DNA of 64,000 bases from Stutzerimonas stutzeri. Lineage in GTDB: Bacteria; Pseudomonadota; Gammaproteobacteria; Pseudomonadales; Pseudomonadaceae. The translations under genes and the position numbers were made by a program. Shown here one piece after another: positions 16,116 to 24,972 of the stretch. A model generated the notes under the pieces. It was not told the origin of the DNA and did not search any database. It saw only the letters and a program-made list of their open reading frames with translations. Numbering within the stretch: position 1 is the first letter of the stretch; each line of letters begins with the position of its first letter. The DNA lies in the NCBI GenBank assembly GCA_002387205.1, contig DGLA01000010.1, forward strand, positions 496,438 to 560,437, read 5' to 3'.

Positions 16116-17211
16116 AGAGTACCGCTTTGGGATAGGACCCAAGCACCTTGAGTGCCACCGCCTCGCGGCCGATCTTCTCGAGTACGTCCTTGATGAGTGG
16201 GTCCTGGTGGTGGCCGATGCAATCGATAAAGAACACGTAGGTCCATTTACCGCTGCGCGACGGCCGAGTCTCGATTCTCGTGAGGTCGATGCCATTGGAA
16301 TGAAACGGCATCAGGAGCTCGTGCAGCGCTCCCGGTTTATTTCGCATGGACACGATGATCGAGGTCTTGTCATCACCGGTCGGAGGCACTTCCTGGCTGC
16401 CAATGATGAGGAAGCGCGTGGAGTTGTCCGGGCGATCCTCGATCTTTTCTGCGATCTTGTTCAGGCCGTACAGCTGGGCTGCCATGTCACCAGCTATCGC
16501 AGCAGAATTCCACTCGCTCTTGACGCGCTTGGCCGCATCGGCATTGCTCGATACCGCCACACGTTCGACGTTCGGGTAATGAGCATCCAGCCATTTGCGG
16601 CACTGCGCCAGGGACTGCGCGTGGGAGTAGATACGGGTGATGCGGTCCGTCTTGGTCGTCTCACCCACCAGAAGATGATGATGGATGCGCAACTCGACTT
16701 CACCGCAGATGACGATGTCATGCTCGAGAAAGCTGTCCAGGGTGTGGTTGACCGCACCCTCGGTGGAATTCTCCACTGGCACCACGCCGAAGTTCACCGC
16801 GCCAGCGACCACCTCGCGAAAGACCTCGTCGATGGCCGCCATCGGCTTGCTGATCACCGAATGCCCGAAGTGCTTGAGTGCCGCGGCCTGGGAAAAGGTG
16901 CCTTCCGGACCGAGATAGGCGACCCGCAGCGGCTGCTCCAGCGCCAGGCAGGACGACATGATCTCGCGGAACAGGCGCGCCACCTCTTCGTTATCCAGCG
17001 GCCCCTTGTTCAGCTCCATGATGTGTTTGAGGACCCAGGCCTCACGTTCCGGGCGATAGAACACCGCCTGCTCGCCTTCAGCCAGAGCTGCAGTCTTCAC
17101 CCGCGCCACATCCTGAGCGCAGCGCGCGCGCTCGCTGATCAGCTCGAGAATCTTCTCATCGAGACTGTCGATGCGAACACGCAGCGCCTTCAGCCGGTCG
17201 GCATCGCTCAT
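16114..17211 (-). CDS. pheA: Bifunctional chorismate mutase / prephenate dehydratase (P-protein)
   Basis: 365 residues with three parts. An AroQ-type chorismate mutase spans about 1-90 (LRVRIDSLDEKILELISERA). The prephenate dehydratase spans about 97-275 (VAYLGPEGTFSQAA, VPVENSTEGAV, NSTRFLIIG). An ACT domain follows, with GALHELLMPF and the IETRPSR phenylalanine-sensing motif. It commits chorismate to phenylalanine and is probably feedback-inhibited through the ACT domain. Its ATG shares one base with the serC stop (TGATG), showing coupling. Confidence 0.97.
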   Translation of the reverse strand: MSDADRLKALRVRIDSLDEKILELISERARCAQDVARVKTAALAEGEQAVFYRPEREAWVLKHIMELNKGPLDNEEVARLFREIMSSCLALEQPLRVAYLGPEGTFSQAAALKHFGHSVISKPMAAIDEVFREVVAGAVNFGVVPVENSTEGAVNHTLDSFLEHDIVICGEVELRIHHHLLVGETTKTDRITRIYSHAQSLAQCRKWLDAHYPNVERVAVSSNADAAKRVKSEWNSAAIAGDMAAQLYGLNKIAEKIEDRPDNSTRFLIIGSQEVPPTGDDKTSIIVSMRNKPGALHELLMPFHSNGIDLTRIETRPSRSGKWTYVFFIDCIGHHQDPLIKDVLEKIGREAVALKVLGSYPKAVL

Positions 17212-18296
17212 CAGCCGTGCTCCTTCTCGAATTCGCGCATATAGGCCACCAGCGCCTCGACGGCATCCAGGCCAACCGCGTTGTAGATTGAGGCACGCAT
17301 GCCGCCTACCGAGCGATGCCCTTTGAGATTGAGCAGGCCACGCGCATCGGCACCAGCCAGGAATGCCTTGTCCAGTTTCTCGTCAGCGAGACGGAACGGC
17401 ACATTCATCCAGGAACGGGCATTGTTCGCAATCGGATTGGAGTAGAAATCACTGGAATCGATCACACCGTAAAGCAGATCCTTCTTCGCACGGTTGCGCT
17501 GCTCCATGGCCTCGACGCCACCCTGCTCTTTCAGCCACTCGAAGACCAGGCCGGAGAGGTACCAGGAAAAGGTCGCAGGCGTGTTGTACATGGAACCGTT
17601 GTCGGCGGCGATCTGGTAATTGAGCATCGTCGGGCAGCTGGAGCGCGCGCGACCGAGCAAGTCCTCGCGAACGATCACCACCACCAGGCCCGATGGTCCG
17701 ATGTTTTTCTGTGCACCGGCATAGATGAGGCCGAAGCGGGAAACATCCAGCTGGCGCGAAAGGATGTCGGAAGACATATCCACGACGAGGGGCGTATCGC
17801 CGACTTCAGGTATCCAGTCGAACTGCAGACCGCCTATGGTTTCGTTGCTCGCATAATGCAGATACGAGGCATCAGCACTGAGTTTCCACTCGTTCTGCCC
17901 TGGTATAGCGAAATAGTCTTGGGACTTGGCGCTGGCAGCGACATTGATAGTCCCGAAGCGCCTGGCCTCCTCAATGCTTTTGCGCGACCAGATACCGGTA
18001 TCGATGTAATCGGCAACGCCGTCTTCCGGCAACAGATTCAGCGGAATCTCTGCAAATTGCTGGCTGGCACCGCCCTGCAGGAAAAGCACTTTGTAATGTG
18101 AGGGGATGTTCAGAAGGTCGCGCAGATCCTGTTCGGCTTTTTCCGCAATAGCCGTATATTCGTCGCTGCGATGGCTCATTTCCATCACGGACAAGCCGCG
18201 GCCATGCCAGTCCAGAAGCTCGGCCTGGGCACGCTGCAGCACAGCTTCAGGAAGCGCGGCCGGGCCTGCGCAGAAGTTAAAGGCGCGTTTGCTCAT
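17211..18296 (-). CDS. serC: Phosphoserine aminotransferase
   Basis: 361 residues from ATG 18296 (MSKRAFNFCAGPAALP), the usual N-terminus, preceded by GAGAG; an upstream start at 18326 lacks support. It converts 3-phosphohydroxypyruvate to phosphoserine and also serves pyridoxal phosphate synthesis. PLP lysine lies in YAGAQKNIGPSGL, near residue 197. It is the first gene of the serC-pheA-hisC2-tyrA/aroA-cmk-rpsA series, a classic mixed-function operon. Confidence 0.97.
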   Translation of the reverse strand: MSKRAFNFCAGPAALPEAVLQRAQAELLDWHGRGLSVMEMSHRSDEYTAIAEKAEQDLRDLLNIPSHYKVLFLQGGASQQFAEIPLNLLPEDGVADYIDTGIWSRKSIEEARRFGTINVAASAKSQDYFAIPGQNEWKLSADASYLHYASNETIGGLQFDWIPEVGDTPLVVDMSSDILSRQLDVSRFGLIYAGAQKNIGPSGLVVVIVREDLLGRARSSCPTMLNYQIAADNGSMYNTPATFSWYLSGLVFEWLKEQGGVEAMEQRNRAKKDLLYGVIDSSDFYSNPIANNARSWMNVPFRLADEKLDKAFLAGADARGLLNLKGHRSVGGMRASIYNAVGLDAVEALVAYMREFEKEHG

Positions 18297-18404
18297 CTTT
18301 CGATCTCTCAAAACGGTCGATACCATGCTTGCCCTGCTCAGGACCCAGGGTCAGGTCATCTGCGGGGCTCGCCATCCTTCATCCGCAATCGGGGAGCCTA
18401 CAAC

Positions 18405-18445
18405 GAAAACAGCGGCGAAGCCCTGAAGGCTGCGCCGCCGCTTTT
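18405..18445 (-). terminator. gyrA terminator
   Basis: A nested GC-rich hairpin: AGCGGCG pairs with CGCCGCT-type sequence around an inner AAGCC/GGCT pair. It begins just past the gyrA stop codon, with short T runs in the direction of gyrA transcription. Confidence 0.55.
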
Positions 18446-18447
18446 GA

Positions 18448-21252
18448 TCAGTCGTCGTCGGTAGGCACTACGTCTGGCGGAACGTCGCCACCGCCACCCA
18501 GTAAGTCGTCTCCGCTCGGCTCGGTGCTGACAACAGGCATTTCCTTATCCAGCGCATCCTCGTCGATGACCGCCTCGATATCCTCCAGAACGTCCTCCTC
18601 GGAAGGCTCTTGGACCCGCTCCAGTCCGACAAGATGCTCATTCTTGCCCAGCTTGATCAAGGTAACCCCCTGCGTATTACGACCCAGTGAGGAAACTTCG
18701 TCGACACGGGTACGAACCAGGGTGCCCTGATCGGAAATCAGCATGATCTCCTCGCCCTGCTGCACCTGAACGGCACCGACCAGTCGCCCGTTACGCTCAT
18801 TGGTCACCATGGCGATGACGCCCTGACCGCCACGACCGCGGCGCGGGAACTCCGCCAGCACGGTGCGCTTGCCATAGCCGTTGAGGCTGGCCGTAAGGAT
18901 CTGCGCATTCGGCTCGGGAATCAGCATCGAGATCAGGCGCTGGCCTTCCGGCAGGCGCATGCCACGCACACCCCGAGCGGTACGGCCCATGGTGCGGACG
19001 TGCTTTTCCTTGAAACGGATGACCTTGCCGCCATCGGAGAACAGCATCACCTCACGTGCGCCGTCAGTGACTGCGGCTGCGATCAGGGTGTCGCCCTCTT
19101 CCAGGCTGAGCGCTATCAAGCCCACGCTGCGTGGACGGCTGAACTGGGACAGCGGCGTCTTCTTCACGGTGCCCTTGGCAGTAGCCATGAAGATGTAGGT
19201 ACCGGTCGGCTCGTCTAGCGACTCGTCGGTCTCGTCTCCCTCGATCGCCTCTTCGACATCATCGCTTTCGCTGATGATTTCGGCGTCCTCGATATCCTCT
19301 TCACCGTTCAGCTGCTGCTGACGTGCCGCCTCGATATCGACCTGCAGCATCGCGGTAATGTGCTCGCCCTCGGACAGCGGCAGCAGGTTGACCAGCGGGC
19401 GACCGCGCGATGTGCGTGACGCCTCGGGAATCTCATAGGTCTTGAGCCAGTACACCTTGCCCTTGCTGGAGAACAGCAGCAGCGTGGTGTGGCTGTTGGC
19501 GACTAGCAAATGCTCGACGTAGTCCTCTTCCTTCACCCCTGTCGCGGCCTTGCCACGCCCGCCACGACGCTGCGCCTGGTAGGCAGCGAGTGGCTGCGAC
19601 TTGGCATAGCCGCCATGGGAGATGGTAACGACACGCTCTTCTTCGGTGATCAGGTCGGCCAGGGTCAGATCCAGGCGAGCATCGAGGATTTCGGTGCGCC
19701 GCTTGTCGCCGAAGTCGCGCTTGACGCCTTCGAGCTCCTCGCGAATGACCTCCATCAGGCGCACCGGATTCGTCAGAATGCGGATCAGCTCGCCGATCTG
19801 GGTGAGAATCTCCTGGTATTCGCTGAGCAGCTTTTCGTGCTCGAGACCCGTCAGGCGATGCAGGCGAAGGTCGAGAATGGCCTGGGCCTGTTCCGGTGAC
19901 AGGTAGTACTTGCCGTCGCGCAGACCATATTGCGGATCGAGACCCTCGGGGCGGCAGGAATCCGCACCGGCGCGCTCTACCATCGATTCAACAGCGCTGG
20001 ACTCCCAGGCCTCGGCAATCAACGCTTCCTTGGCTTCGGCCGGGGTTGGTGACGCCTTGATCAGCGCGATAACCGGATCGATATTGGACAGTGCGACCGC
20101 TTGACCTTCGAGGATATGCCCACGCTCACGTGCCTTGCGCAGCTCGTAAACGGTCCGACGGGTGACGACTTCGCGGCGATGGCGAACGAAGGCTTCGAGC
20201 AGCTCCTTGAGGTTCAAGGTACGCGGCTGGCCATCGATAAGGGCCACCACGTTGATGCCGAACACGCTCTGCAGCTGGGTCTGGGCGTAGAGATTGTTAA
20301 GGACGACCTCGGGCACCTCGCCGCGGCGTAGTTCGATGACCACGCGCATGCCGTCCTTGTCGGACTCGTCGCGCAGCTCGGTGATGCCCTCGAGCTTCTT
20401 TTCCTTGACCAGCTCGGCGATCTTCTCGATCAGACGAGCCTTGTTCAGCTGATAAGGCAGCTCGGTGATCACGATCTGCTGGCGACCACCGACCTTGTCG
20501 ATGTCCTCGATGATCGACCGGGCGCGCATATAGATGCGCCCGCGACCCGTCCGGTAGGCTTCGACGATTCCGGCGCGACCGTTGATGATGCCGGCGGTGG
20601 GAAAGTCGGGCCCCGGGATGAACTGCATGAGTTCATCGATGGTGATATCAGCGTTCTCGATCAGCGCCAGGCAACCGTCGATCACTTCACCCAGGTTGTG
20701 AGGCGGAATGTTGGTCGCCATGCCCACGGCGATACCGCTGGAGCCATTGACCAACAGGTTCGGAATCTTGGTCGGCATGACTGCCGGGATCTGCTCGGTG
20801 CCATCGTAGTTGGGCACCCAGTCGACGGTTTCCTTGTCCAGATCCGCCAGCAACTCGTGCGCCAGCTTGGCCATCCGCACTTCGGTGTATCGCATGGCTG
20901 CAGCGTTATCGCCGTCCACCGAACCGAAGTTGCCCTGGCCATCGACCAGCATGTAGCGCAGCGAGAAAGGCTGCGCCATCCGCACGATGGTGTCGTAAAC
21001 CGCCGAGTCGCCGTGAGGATGGTATTTACCGATTACGTCACCGACCACACGGGCGGATTTCTTGTACGGCTTGTTCCAGTCGTTACCCAGCTCGCTCATG
21101 GCGTAAAGCACGCGGCGATGCACGGGCTTCAATCCGTCACGTGCATCCGGCAGCGCACGACCTACGATTACGCTCATGGCGTAGTCGAGGTAGGACTGCT
21201 TGAGTTCGTCTTCGATATTGACCGGGAGGATTTCTTTGGCCAGTTCGCCCAT
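18448..21252 (-). CDS. gyrA: DNA gyrase subunit A
   Basis: 934 residues, a type II topoisomerase subunit that introduces negative supercoils with GyrB. The catalytic tyrosine is Tyr122 (AAAMRYTE). The quinolone-resistance-determining region reads GDSAVYDT at 81-88, with Ser83 and Asp87. The C-terminal DNA-wrapping domain has the GyrA-box type QRRGGRGKAA segment near 560. An acidic insert lies at about 665-695 (EDIEDAEIISESDDVEEA) and there is an acidic tail, both common in pseudomonads. The start at 21252 is the usual MGELAKEI. Confidence 0.98.
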   Translation of the reverse strand: MGELAKEILPVNIEDELKQSYLDYAMSVIVGRALPDARDGLKPVHRRVLYAMSELGNDWNKPYKKSARVVGDVIGKYHPHGDSAVYDTIVRMAQPFSLRYMLVDGQGNFGSVDGDNAAAMRYTEVRMAKLAHELLADLDKETVDWVPNYDGTEQIPAVMPTKIPNLLVNGSSGIAVGMATNIPPHNLGEVIDGCLALIENADITIDELMQFIPGPDFPTAGIINGRAGIVEAYRTGRGRIYMRARSIIEDIDKVGGRQQIVITELPYQLNKARLIEKIAELVKEKKLEGITELRDESDKDGMRVVIELRRGEVPEVVLNNLYAQTQLQSVFGINVVALIDGQPRTLNLKELLEAFVRHRREVVTRRTVYELRKARERGHILEGQAVALSNIDPVIALIKASPTPAEAKEALIAEAWESSAVESMVERAGADSCRPEGLDPQYGLRDGKYYLSPEQAQAILDLRLHRLTGLEHEKLLSEYQEILTQIGELIRILTNPVRLMEVIREELEGVKRDFGDKRRTEILDARLDLTLADLITEEERVVTISHGGYAKSQPLAAYQAQRRGGRGKAATGVKEEDYVEHLLVANSHTTLLLFSSKGKVYWLKTYEIPEASRTSRGRPLVNLLPLSEGEHITAMLQVDIEAARQQQLNGEEDIEDAEIISESDDVEEAIEGDETDESLDEPTGTYIFMATAKGTVKKTPLSQFSRPRSVGLIALSLEEGDTLIAAAVTDGAREVMLFSDGGKVIRFKEKHVRTMGRTARGVRGMRLPEGQRLISMLIPEPNAQILTASLNGYGKRTVLAEFPRRGRGGQGVIAMVTNERNGRLVGAVQVQQGEEIMLISDQGTLVRTRVDEVSSLGRNTQGVTLIKLGKNEHLVGLERVQEPSEEDVLEDIEAVIDEDALDKEMPVVSTEPSGDDLLGGGGDVPPDVVPTDDD

Positions 21253-21431
21253 GGAAGCCTGGTTCCTTATAGTCAGCAGGGTCCTGCGATTAAGCGCGGA
21301 ATAGTATCACAAGGCGGGCCGCTGAAGGCCGGGGGCTTGACGAAGAAAGCGCTCAAGTCGGTACCAATCGCTCATAGGCGAGAAGACAAAAAGCCTTTGC
21401 CGCGCTGCCCCAGCCACACATGTCTGCGCCT

Positions 21432-22508
21432 TTAATGCAGCCGCTTGCGACTCATCAGGGCGGCCAGTTTCGCAGCGCTGGGGCGCTCCACAACGCCCTT
21501 TTCAGTGACGATGGCATCGATCAGGTCGGCCGGGGTGACATCGAACACAGGGTTGAATGCCTCCCCATCCGCGGCGAAGCGCTGACCATGAATTTCCAGC
21601 AGTTCACTGCCGTCACGCTCTTCGATGGGAACGTCTTCGCCCGACTCCAGCGCCATATCGATGCTGGAACTGGCCGCAACGACCATAAACCGCACCCCGT
21701 GATGCATGGCAAGCACCGCCAACTGATAGGTACCAATCTTATTGACGACATCACCATTGGCTGTAATCCGGTCGGCGCCTACTATCACCCAGGTGATGCC
21801 CCGTGCCTTCATCAGATGCGCGGAGCAGGAATCGGCATTCACGATGACCGGCACGCCCTCACCCGCAAGTTCCCAGGCCGTCAGGCGCGACCCTTGCAGC
21901 CAAGGGCGGGTTTCATCGGCATAGACACATTCGACGAGCCCTTCAAGATGCGCCGCGCGAATCACGCCGAGCGCCGTTCCGAAGCCGCCGGTTGCCAGAG
22001 CGCCGGTATTGCTATGGGTGAGAATGTTCTGCGGATTGCCCTGGTGCTTGCGAATCAGATCGACACCATACTGAGCCATGGTCAGGTTGGCTTCGCGGTC
22101 GCTGGCATGAATGGAGATCGCCTGCGCCTCGGCTGCATCCAGCGGATTCTCGCCGGGCTTGAGTCGATCGAGCCGCTCGCGCATCTGGTTGAGCGCCCAG
22201 AACAGGTTCACAGCAGTGGGACGAGTATCCAGGAGCATCCGAAAGTCTTGCTCAAGAGCGACACGCCAATCATCCCCCTCTTGGAGCCGCACCCTGAGGC
22301 CCATCACCAGTCCGTACGCTGCACTGATACCGATTGCCGGCGCGCCGCGCACGATCATCTCGCGAATGGCAGCTGCCACAGCCGCAACAGAATCGCAGGT
22401 GTGCCAGACCTCCCTCAGCGGCAGCTTGCGCTGATCGAGCAGCAACAGACGCCCGTCCTCCCAGACGAAAGCTTTCACCTTTTCAGTGGCCACTAGTTGC
22501 TCGCGCAT
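21432..22508 (-). CDS. mtnA: S-methyl-5-thioribose-1-phosphate isomerase
   Basis: 358 residues from ATG 22508, with GAGGGG eight bases upstream. It isomerises methylthioribose 1-phosphate to the ribulose form in methionine salvage. The family signatures are RGAPAIG near 54-60, SNTGALATGGFGTALGVIRAA near 165-185, and GADRITANGDVVNKIGTYQLA, which carries the catalytic Asp near 250. It follows the gyrA direction, as in P. aeruginosa (PA3168-PA3169). A promoter-like sequence and an intrinsic-terminator hairpin lie in its leader. Confidence 0.96.
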   Translation of the reverse strand: MREQLVATEKVKAFVWEDGRLLLLDQRKLPLREVWHTCDSVAAVAAAIREMIVRGAPAIGISAAYGLVMGLRVRLQEGDDWRVALEQDFRMLLDTRPTAVNLFWALNQMRERLDRLKPGENPLDAAEAQAISIHASDREANLTMAQYGVDLIRKHQGNPQNILTHSNTGALATGGFGTALGVIRAAHLEGLVECVYADETRPWLQGSRLTAWELAGEGVPVIVNADSCSAHLMKARGITWVIVGADRITANGDVVNKIGTYQLAVLAMHHGVRFMVVAASSSIDMALESGEDVPIEERDGSELLEIHGQRFAADGEAFNPVFDVTPADLIDAIVTEKGVVERPSAAKLAALMSRKRLH

Positions 22509-22585
22509 GGCAATCCCCTCTGTTGACTGAATTCCTGGTCATCAGGAACGGAACCGGCATACTCGGGATCGTGCAGCCAGCGCAT

Positions 22586-22700
22586 GAAAAAGCCCGGTCG
22601 TCTCCGAACCGGGCTTTTGCTCGATGGGGCATCGCGTTGACGTCACCGTCACGCCCATAGCCGGGCGCGAATCCTAATCGACTTTGCTAGCACAAGCCAA
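22586..22700 (-). promoter_or_regulatory. Candidate mtnA leader: promoter, about 75-nt RNA and intrinsic terminator
   Basis: On the minus strand, TTGGCT (22700-22695) and TAGGAT (22676-22671), spaced 18 bp, form a promoter-like pair. It is followed by a small GCCC/GGGC hairpin. Next comes AGCCCGGT-N9-ACCGGGCT with T5 (22615-22586). The hairpin stands 78 bp before the mtnA start with no coding gene ending in front of it. This layout suits an attenuated leader or a small RNA. I do not recognise a known SAM or SAH riboswitch. Confidence 0.5.
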
Positions 22701-22904
22701 GGTACGTCCTCTCGAACGACAGACCAAAATACAGCTGGCCACAGCCGGTGGCTCTGGCATACATCGTTACTTGGGGTTGGCAATAAAGACAGAAGACATT
22801 TGTGCTCTGCTCCCAACGGCAATGCAGCGTCACCGCGCGGAATTTCGTCGAATGGCGTGACATCTGTCGCCCCGGCTTGACCCACGCACGCACAAAGCAG
22901 AATA

Positions 22905-22920
22905 CTGTATCCATATACAG
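22905..22920 (+). promoter_or_regulatory. LexA (SOS) box before imuA
   Basis: CTGTATCCATATACAG is a full LexA-type dyad, CTG-N10-CAG with the TATA-rich core, ending 20 bp before the imuA start. It predicts DNA-damage induction of imuA-imuB-dnaE2. Confidence 0.93.
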
Positions 22921-22940
22921 TACATTCGAAGCCAACCTTC

Positions 22941-23558
22941 ATGTCTTCAGTTACCGCTCTCAATCATCTGTTCGACAGTCGCCGCCTGTGGCGTGGCCCG
23001 GCACGAGCGACAACTGACAACGCCCGATCTACCGGCCATTCAGCACTGGATGCGGCCCTGCCTGGCGGTGGCTGGCCAGCGGCTGCCCTGAGTGAGTTTC
23101 TGATTGCTGCTACCGGAATCGGTGAGTTACGCCTGCTTTGGCCGACACTGGCCCGGTTGACCGCCCAGGGCGAACGGGTAGTGCTGGTGGACCCACCCCA
23201 TTTACCCTATCCCCACGCCTGGCTCGATGCACACATCGACCTGCATCATCTGACCATCATCCAGGCGAAAGGCCAACAGGCGTTATGGGCGGCCGAACAA
23301 TGCCTGCGTTCAGGCAGTTGCGGCGCAGTCATCTGCTGGCCCAGACAGGTCGACGACCGCGCGCTGCGTCGGTTGCAGGTCGCTGCAGAGACAGGCCAGA
23401 CGCTCGCCTTTGCCTATCGTCCGCTGCATGAAGCGATCAACCCATCGCCCGCGGCGCTGCGGGTGACGGTAGAAGCCCAGCCGGCGCAACTGCGCATCCT
23501 CAAATGCCGTGGAGGTATCGCTCCGGCGCAGCCAGTCCCAGCGGCAGCGTGGCATTGA
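22941..23558 (+). CDS. imuA: Translesion synthesis accessory protein ImuA (SulA/RecA-like)
   Basis: 205 residues from ATG 22941. Features are a RecA/SulA-type core beginning TGHSALDAALPGGGWPAAALSEFL, then VVLVDPPHLPYPHAW, and a QALWAAEQCLRSGSCGAVICWP segment. It is the first gene of the SOS mutagenesis cassette. ImuA helps ImuB and DnaE2 carry out damage-induced mutagenesis, as known in Caulobacter, Mycobacterium and pseudomonads. The imuB start follows one base after its stop codon (TGACATG). Confidence 0.92.
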   Translation: MSSVTALNHLFDSRRLWRGPARATTDNARSTGHSALDAALPGGGWPAAALSEFLIAATGIGELRLLWPTLARLTAQGERVVLVDPPHLPYPHAWLDAHIDLHHLTIIQAKGQQALWAAEQCLRSGSCGAVICWPRQVDDRALRRLQVAAETGQTLAFAYRPLHEAINPSPAALRVTVEAQPAQLRILKCRGGIAPAQPVPAAAWH

Positions 23559-23559
23559 C

Positions 23560-24972
23560 ATGCTCTGGGCTTGCATCCTTTTTCCGCAACTGGCCATGGA
23601 CGGGATTCTGCGCAGCCGAGCCGAACCTGAAGCGCCGCTTGCGCTCTTGCGCGGCACGCCACAACGGCGCGTGTTGCAGGCGGTCAACCCAGCTGCAAGG
23701 GCACTGGGGCTCAAACCAGGCCAGACGCTGATCGCCGCACAAGCGCTCACCCAGGATTTCGCCACGGCCGAATACGATATGTGCGCCATCGAGCACTGGC
23801 AGACCCTTCTTGCGGCCTGGGGATACACCTTCAGCGCCCAGGTCAGCCTTCATTACCCGCGCTGCCTGCTGCTGGAGGTAGAAGCCAGCCTCGCCCTTTT
23901 CGGTCCCTGGCCTCGCTTCGAGCAACGCTTGCGTGACGAGCTGAAGGGTCTCGGTTTCCAGCATCGCATTACCGTCGCGCCCAACCCCGCTGCCGCGCGG
24001 GTATTGGCCAATGTCCATGATGGTCTGGCGATTCTGGATTGCCAGTCCTTGAGGACGGTGCTTGATCCGCTGCCCGTGGACCGGATCGGCCTGCCAGGAG
24101 AGGTTGCCAACGCCTTTTCCCGGATGGGCTTGCGCACGCTCAGGCAAGTGCTTGCAATGCCGCGTGATGGATTGGCAAAACGCTTCAAGGAAGAGGTGAT
24201 GAAGCACCTCGACACCCTCGTTGGACAACGGTCAGTGGCACTGGATTTCTATCATCCACCAGACCTGTTCGACACCCGCATCGAACTCAACTTCGAAGTT
24301 GAATCGAACCAGGCACTGCTCTTTCCACTGCGTCGCCTGACCGCCGATCTCGCGGCCTACCTGGCCGGTCGCGACGCCGGCGTGCAGCACTTCACGCTGC
24401 ACCTCGAGCATCGCAACATGCCAGACAGCCAGGTTGCCGTTGGCTTGCTCAGCGCCGAGCGCGAGCCCGCCATGTTGTTCGAACTGACTCGCGGCCGCCT
24501 GGAACCCCTTCAAATCCCGGCGCCTGTGCTGGCAGTGCGCCTGATTGCCCGGGAGCTACCCCCTTTCACGCCGCAGCACAGAAAGCTGTTCGATGAACGT
24601 CCTCATCAGTCGCTGCCCTGGGAACAGCTGCGCGAGCGACTGCGGGCCCGATTGGGGGACGATGCGGTTCAGGGTCTCGGGGCCCGCGCCGATCACCGTC
24701 CCGAATGTGCCTGGCTACGAACGCCGACCGGCATTCACGAGCCAGCCCAGCCTGCCGGCCCTCGTCCCGCCTGGCTGCTTGCCGAATCCACGCCTGTCCA
24801 TGAAGCATCGCTGCGCATTCTCGCCGGCCCCGAACGGATCGAGTCTGGCTGGTGGGACGGCAGCGATGTGCGTCGCGACTACTATCTGGTGGAAACCCGC
24901 GCAGGTCAGCGTGGATGGGCATTTCGCCCGGTCGGGGGAGGGTCGCTGCAGATACACGGATGGTTCGCATGA
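23560..24972 (+). CDS. imuB: ImuB, non-catalytic Y-family polymerase homologue
   Basis: 470 residues from ATG 23560 (MLWACILFPQLAMD). The Y-family fold is visible, but the metal-binding acids are altered. The first site reads LFPQL instead of a D-x-D-x-F type, and the second reads LEVEASLALFG instead of SxDEAYLD. ImuB therefore most likely acts as an adaptor. A beta-clamp-binding motif QSLPW occupies 350-354, followed by the ImuB-specific C-terminal part ending RRDYYLVETRAGQRGWAF. It overlaps dnaE2 by ATGA. Confidence 0.94.
   Translation: MLWACILFPQLAMDGILRSRAEPEAPLALLRGTPQRRVLQAVNPAARALGLKPGQTLIAAQALTQDFATAEYDMCAIEHWQTLLAAWGYTFSAQVSLHYPRCLLLEVEASLALFGPWPRFEQRLRDELKGLGFQHRITVAPNPAAARVLANVHDGLAILDCQSLRTVLDPLPVDRIGLPGEVANAFSRMGLRTLRQVLAMPRDGLAKRFKEEVMKHLDTLVGQRSVALDFYHPPDLFDTRIELNFEVESNQALLFPLRRLTADLAAYLAGRDAGVQHFTLHLEHRNMPDSQVAVGLLSAEREPAMLFELTRGRLEPLQIPAPVLAVRLIARELPPFTPQHRKLFDERPHQSLPWEQLRERLRARLGDDAVQGLGARADHRPECAWLRTPTGIHEPAQPAGPRPAWLLAESTPVHEASLRILAGPERIESGWWDGSDVRRDYYLVETRAGQRGWAFRPVGGGSLQIHGWFA

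Larger units (their letters stand above)
22509..22940. other. 432-bp divergent region between mtnA and imuA
   Basis: It contains the mtnA leader elements on the left and the LexA box on the right. No convincing coding sequence is present on either strand. The short open frames here have no ribosome sites and no family look. Confidence 0.7.

Noticed and set aside
22649..22963. 104-codon minus-strand frame before imuA
   Set aside because: It runs through the LexA box and the imuA start and has no ribosome site.
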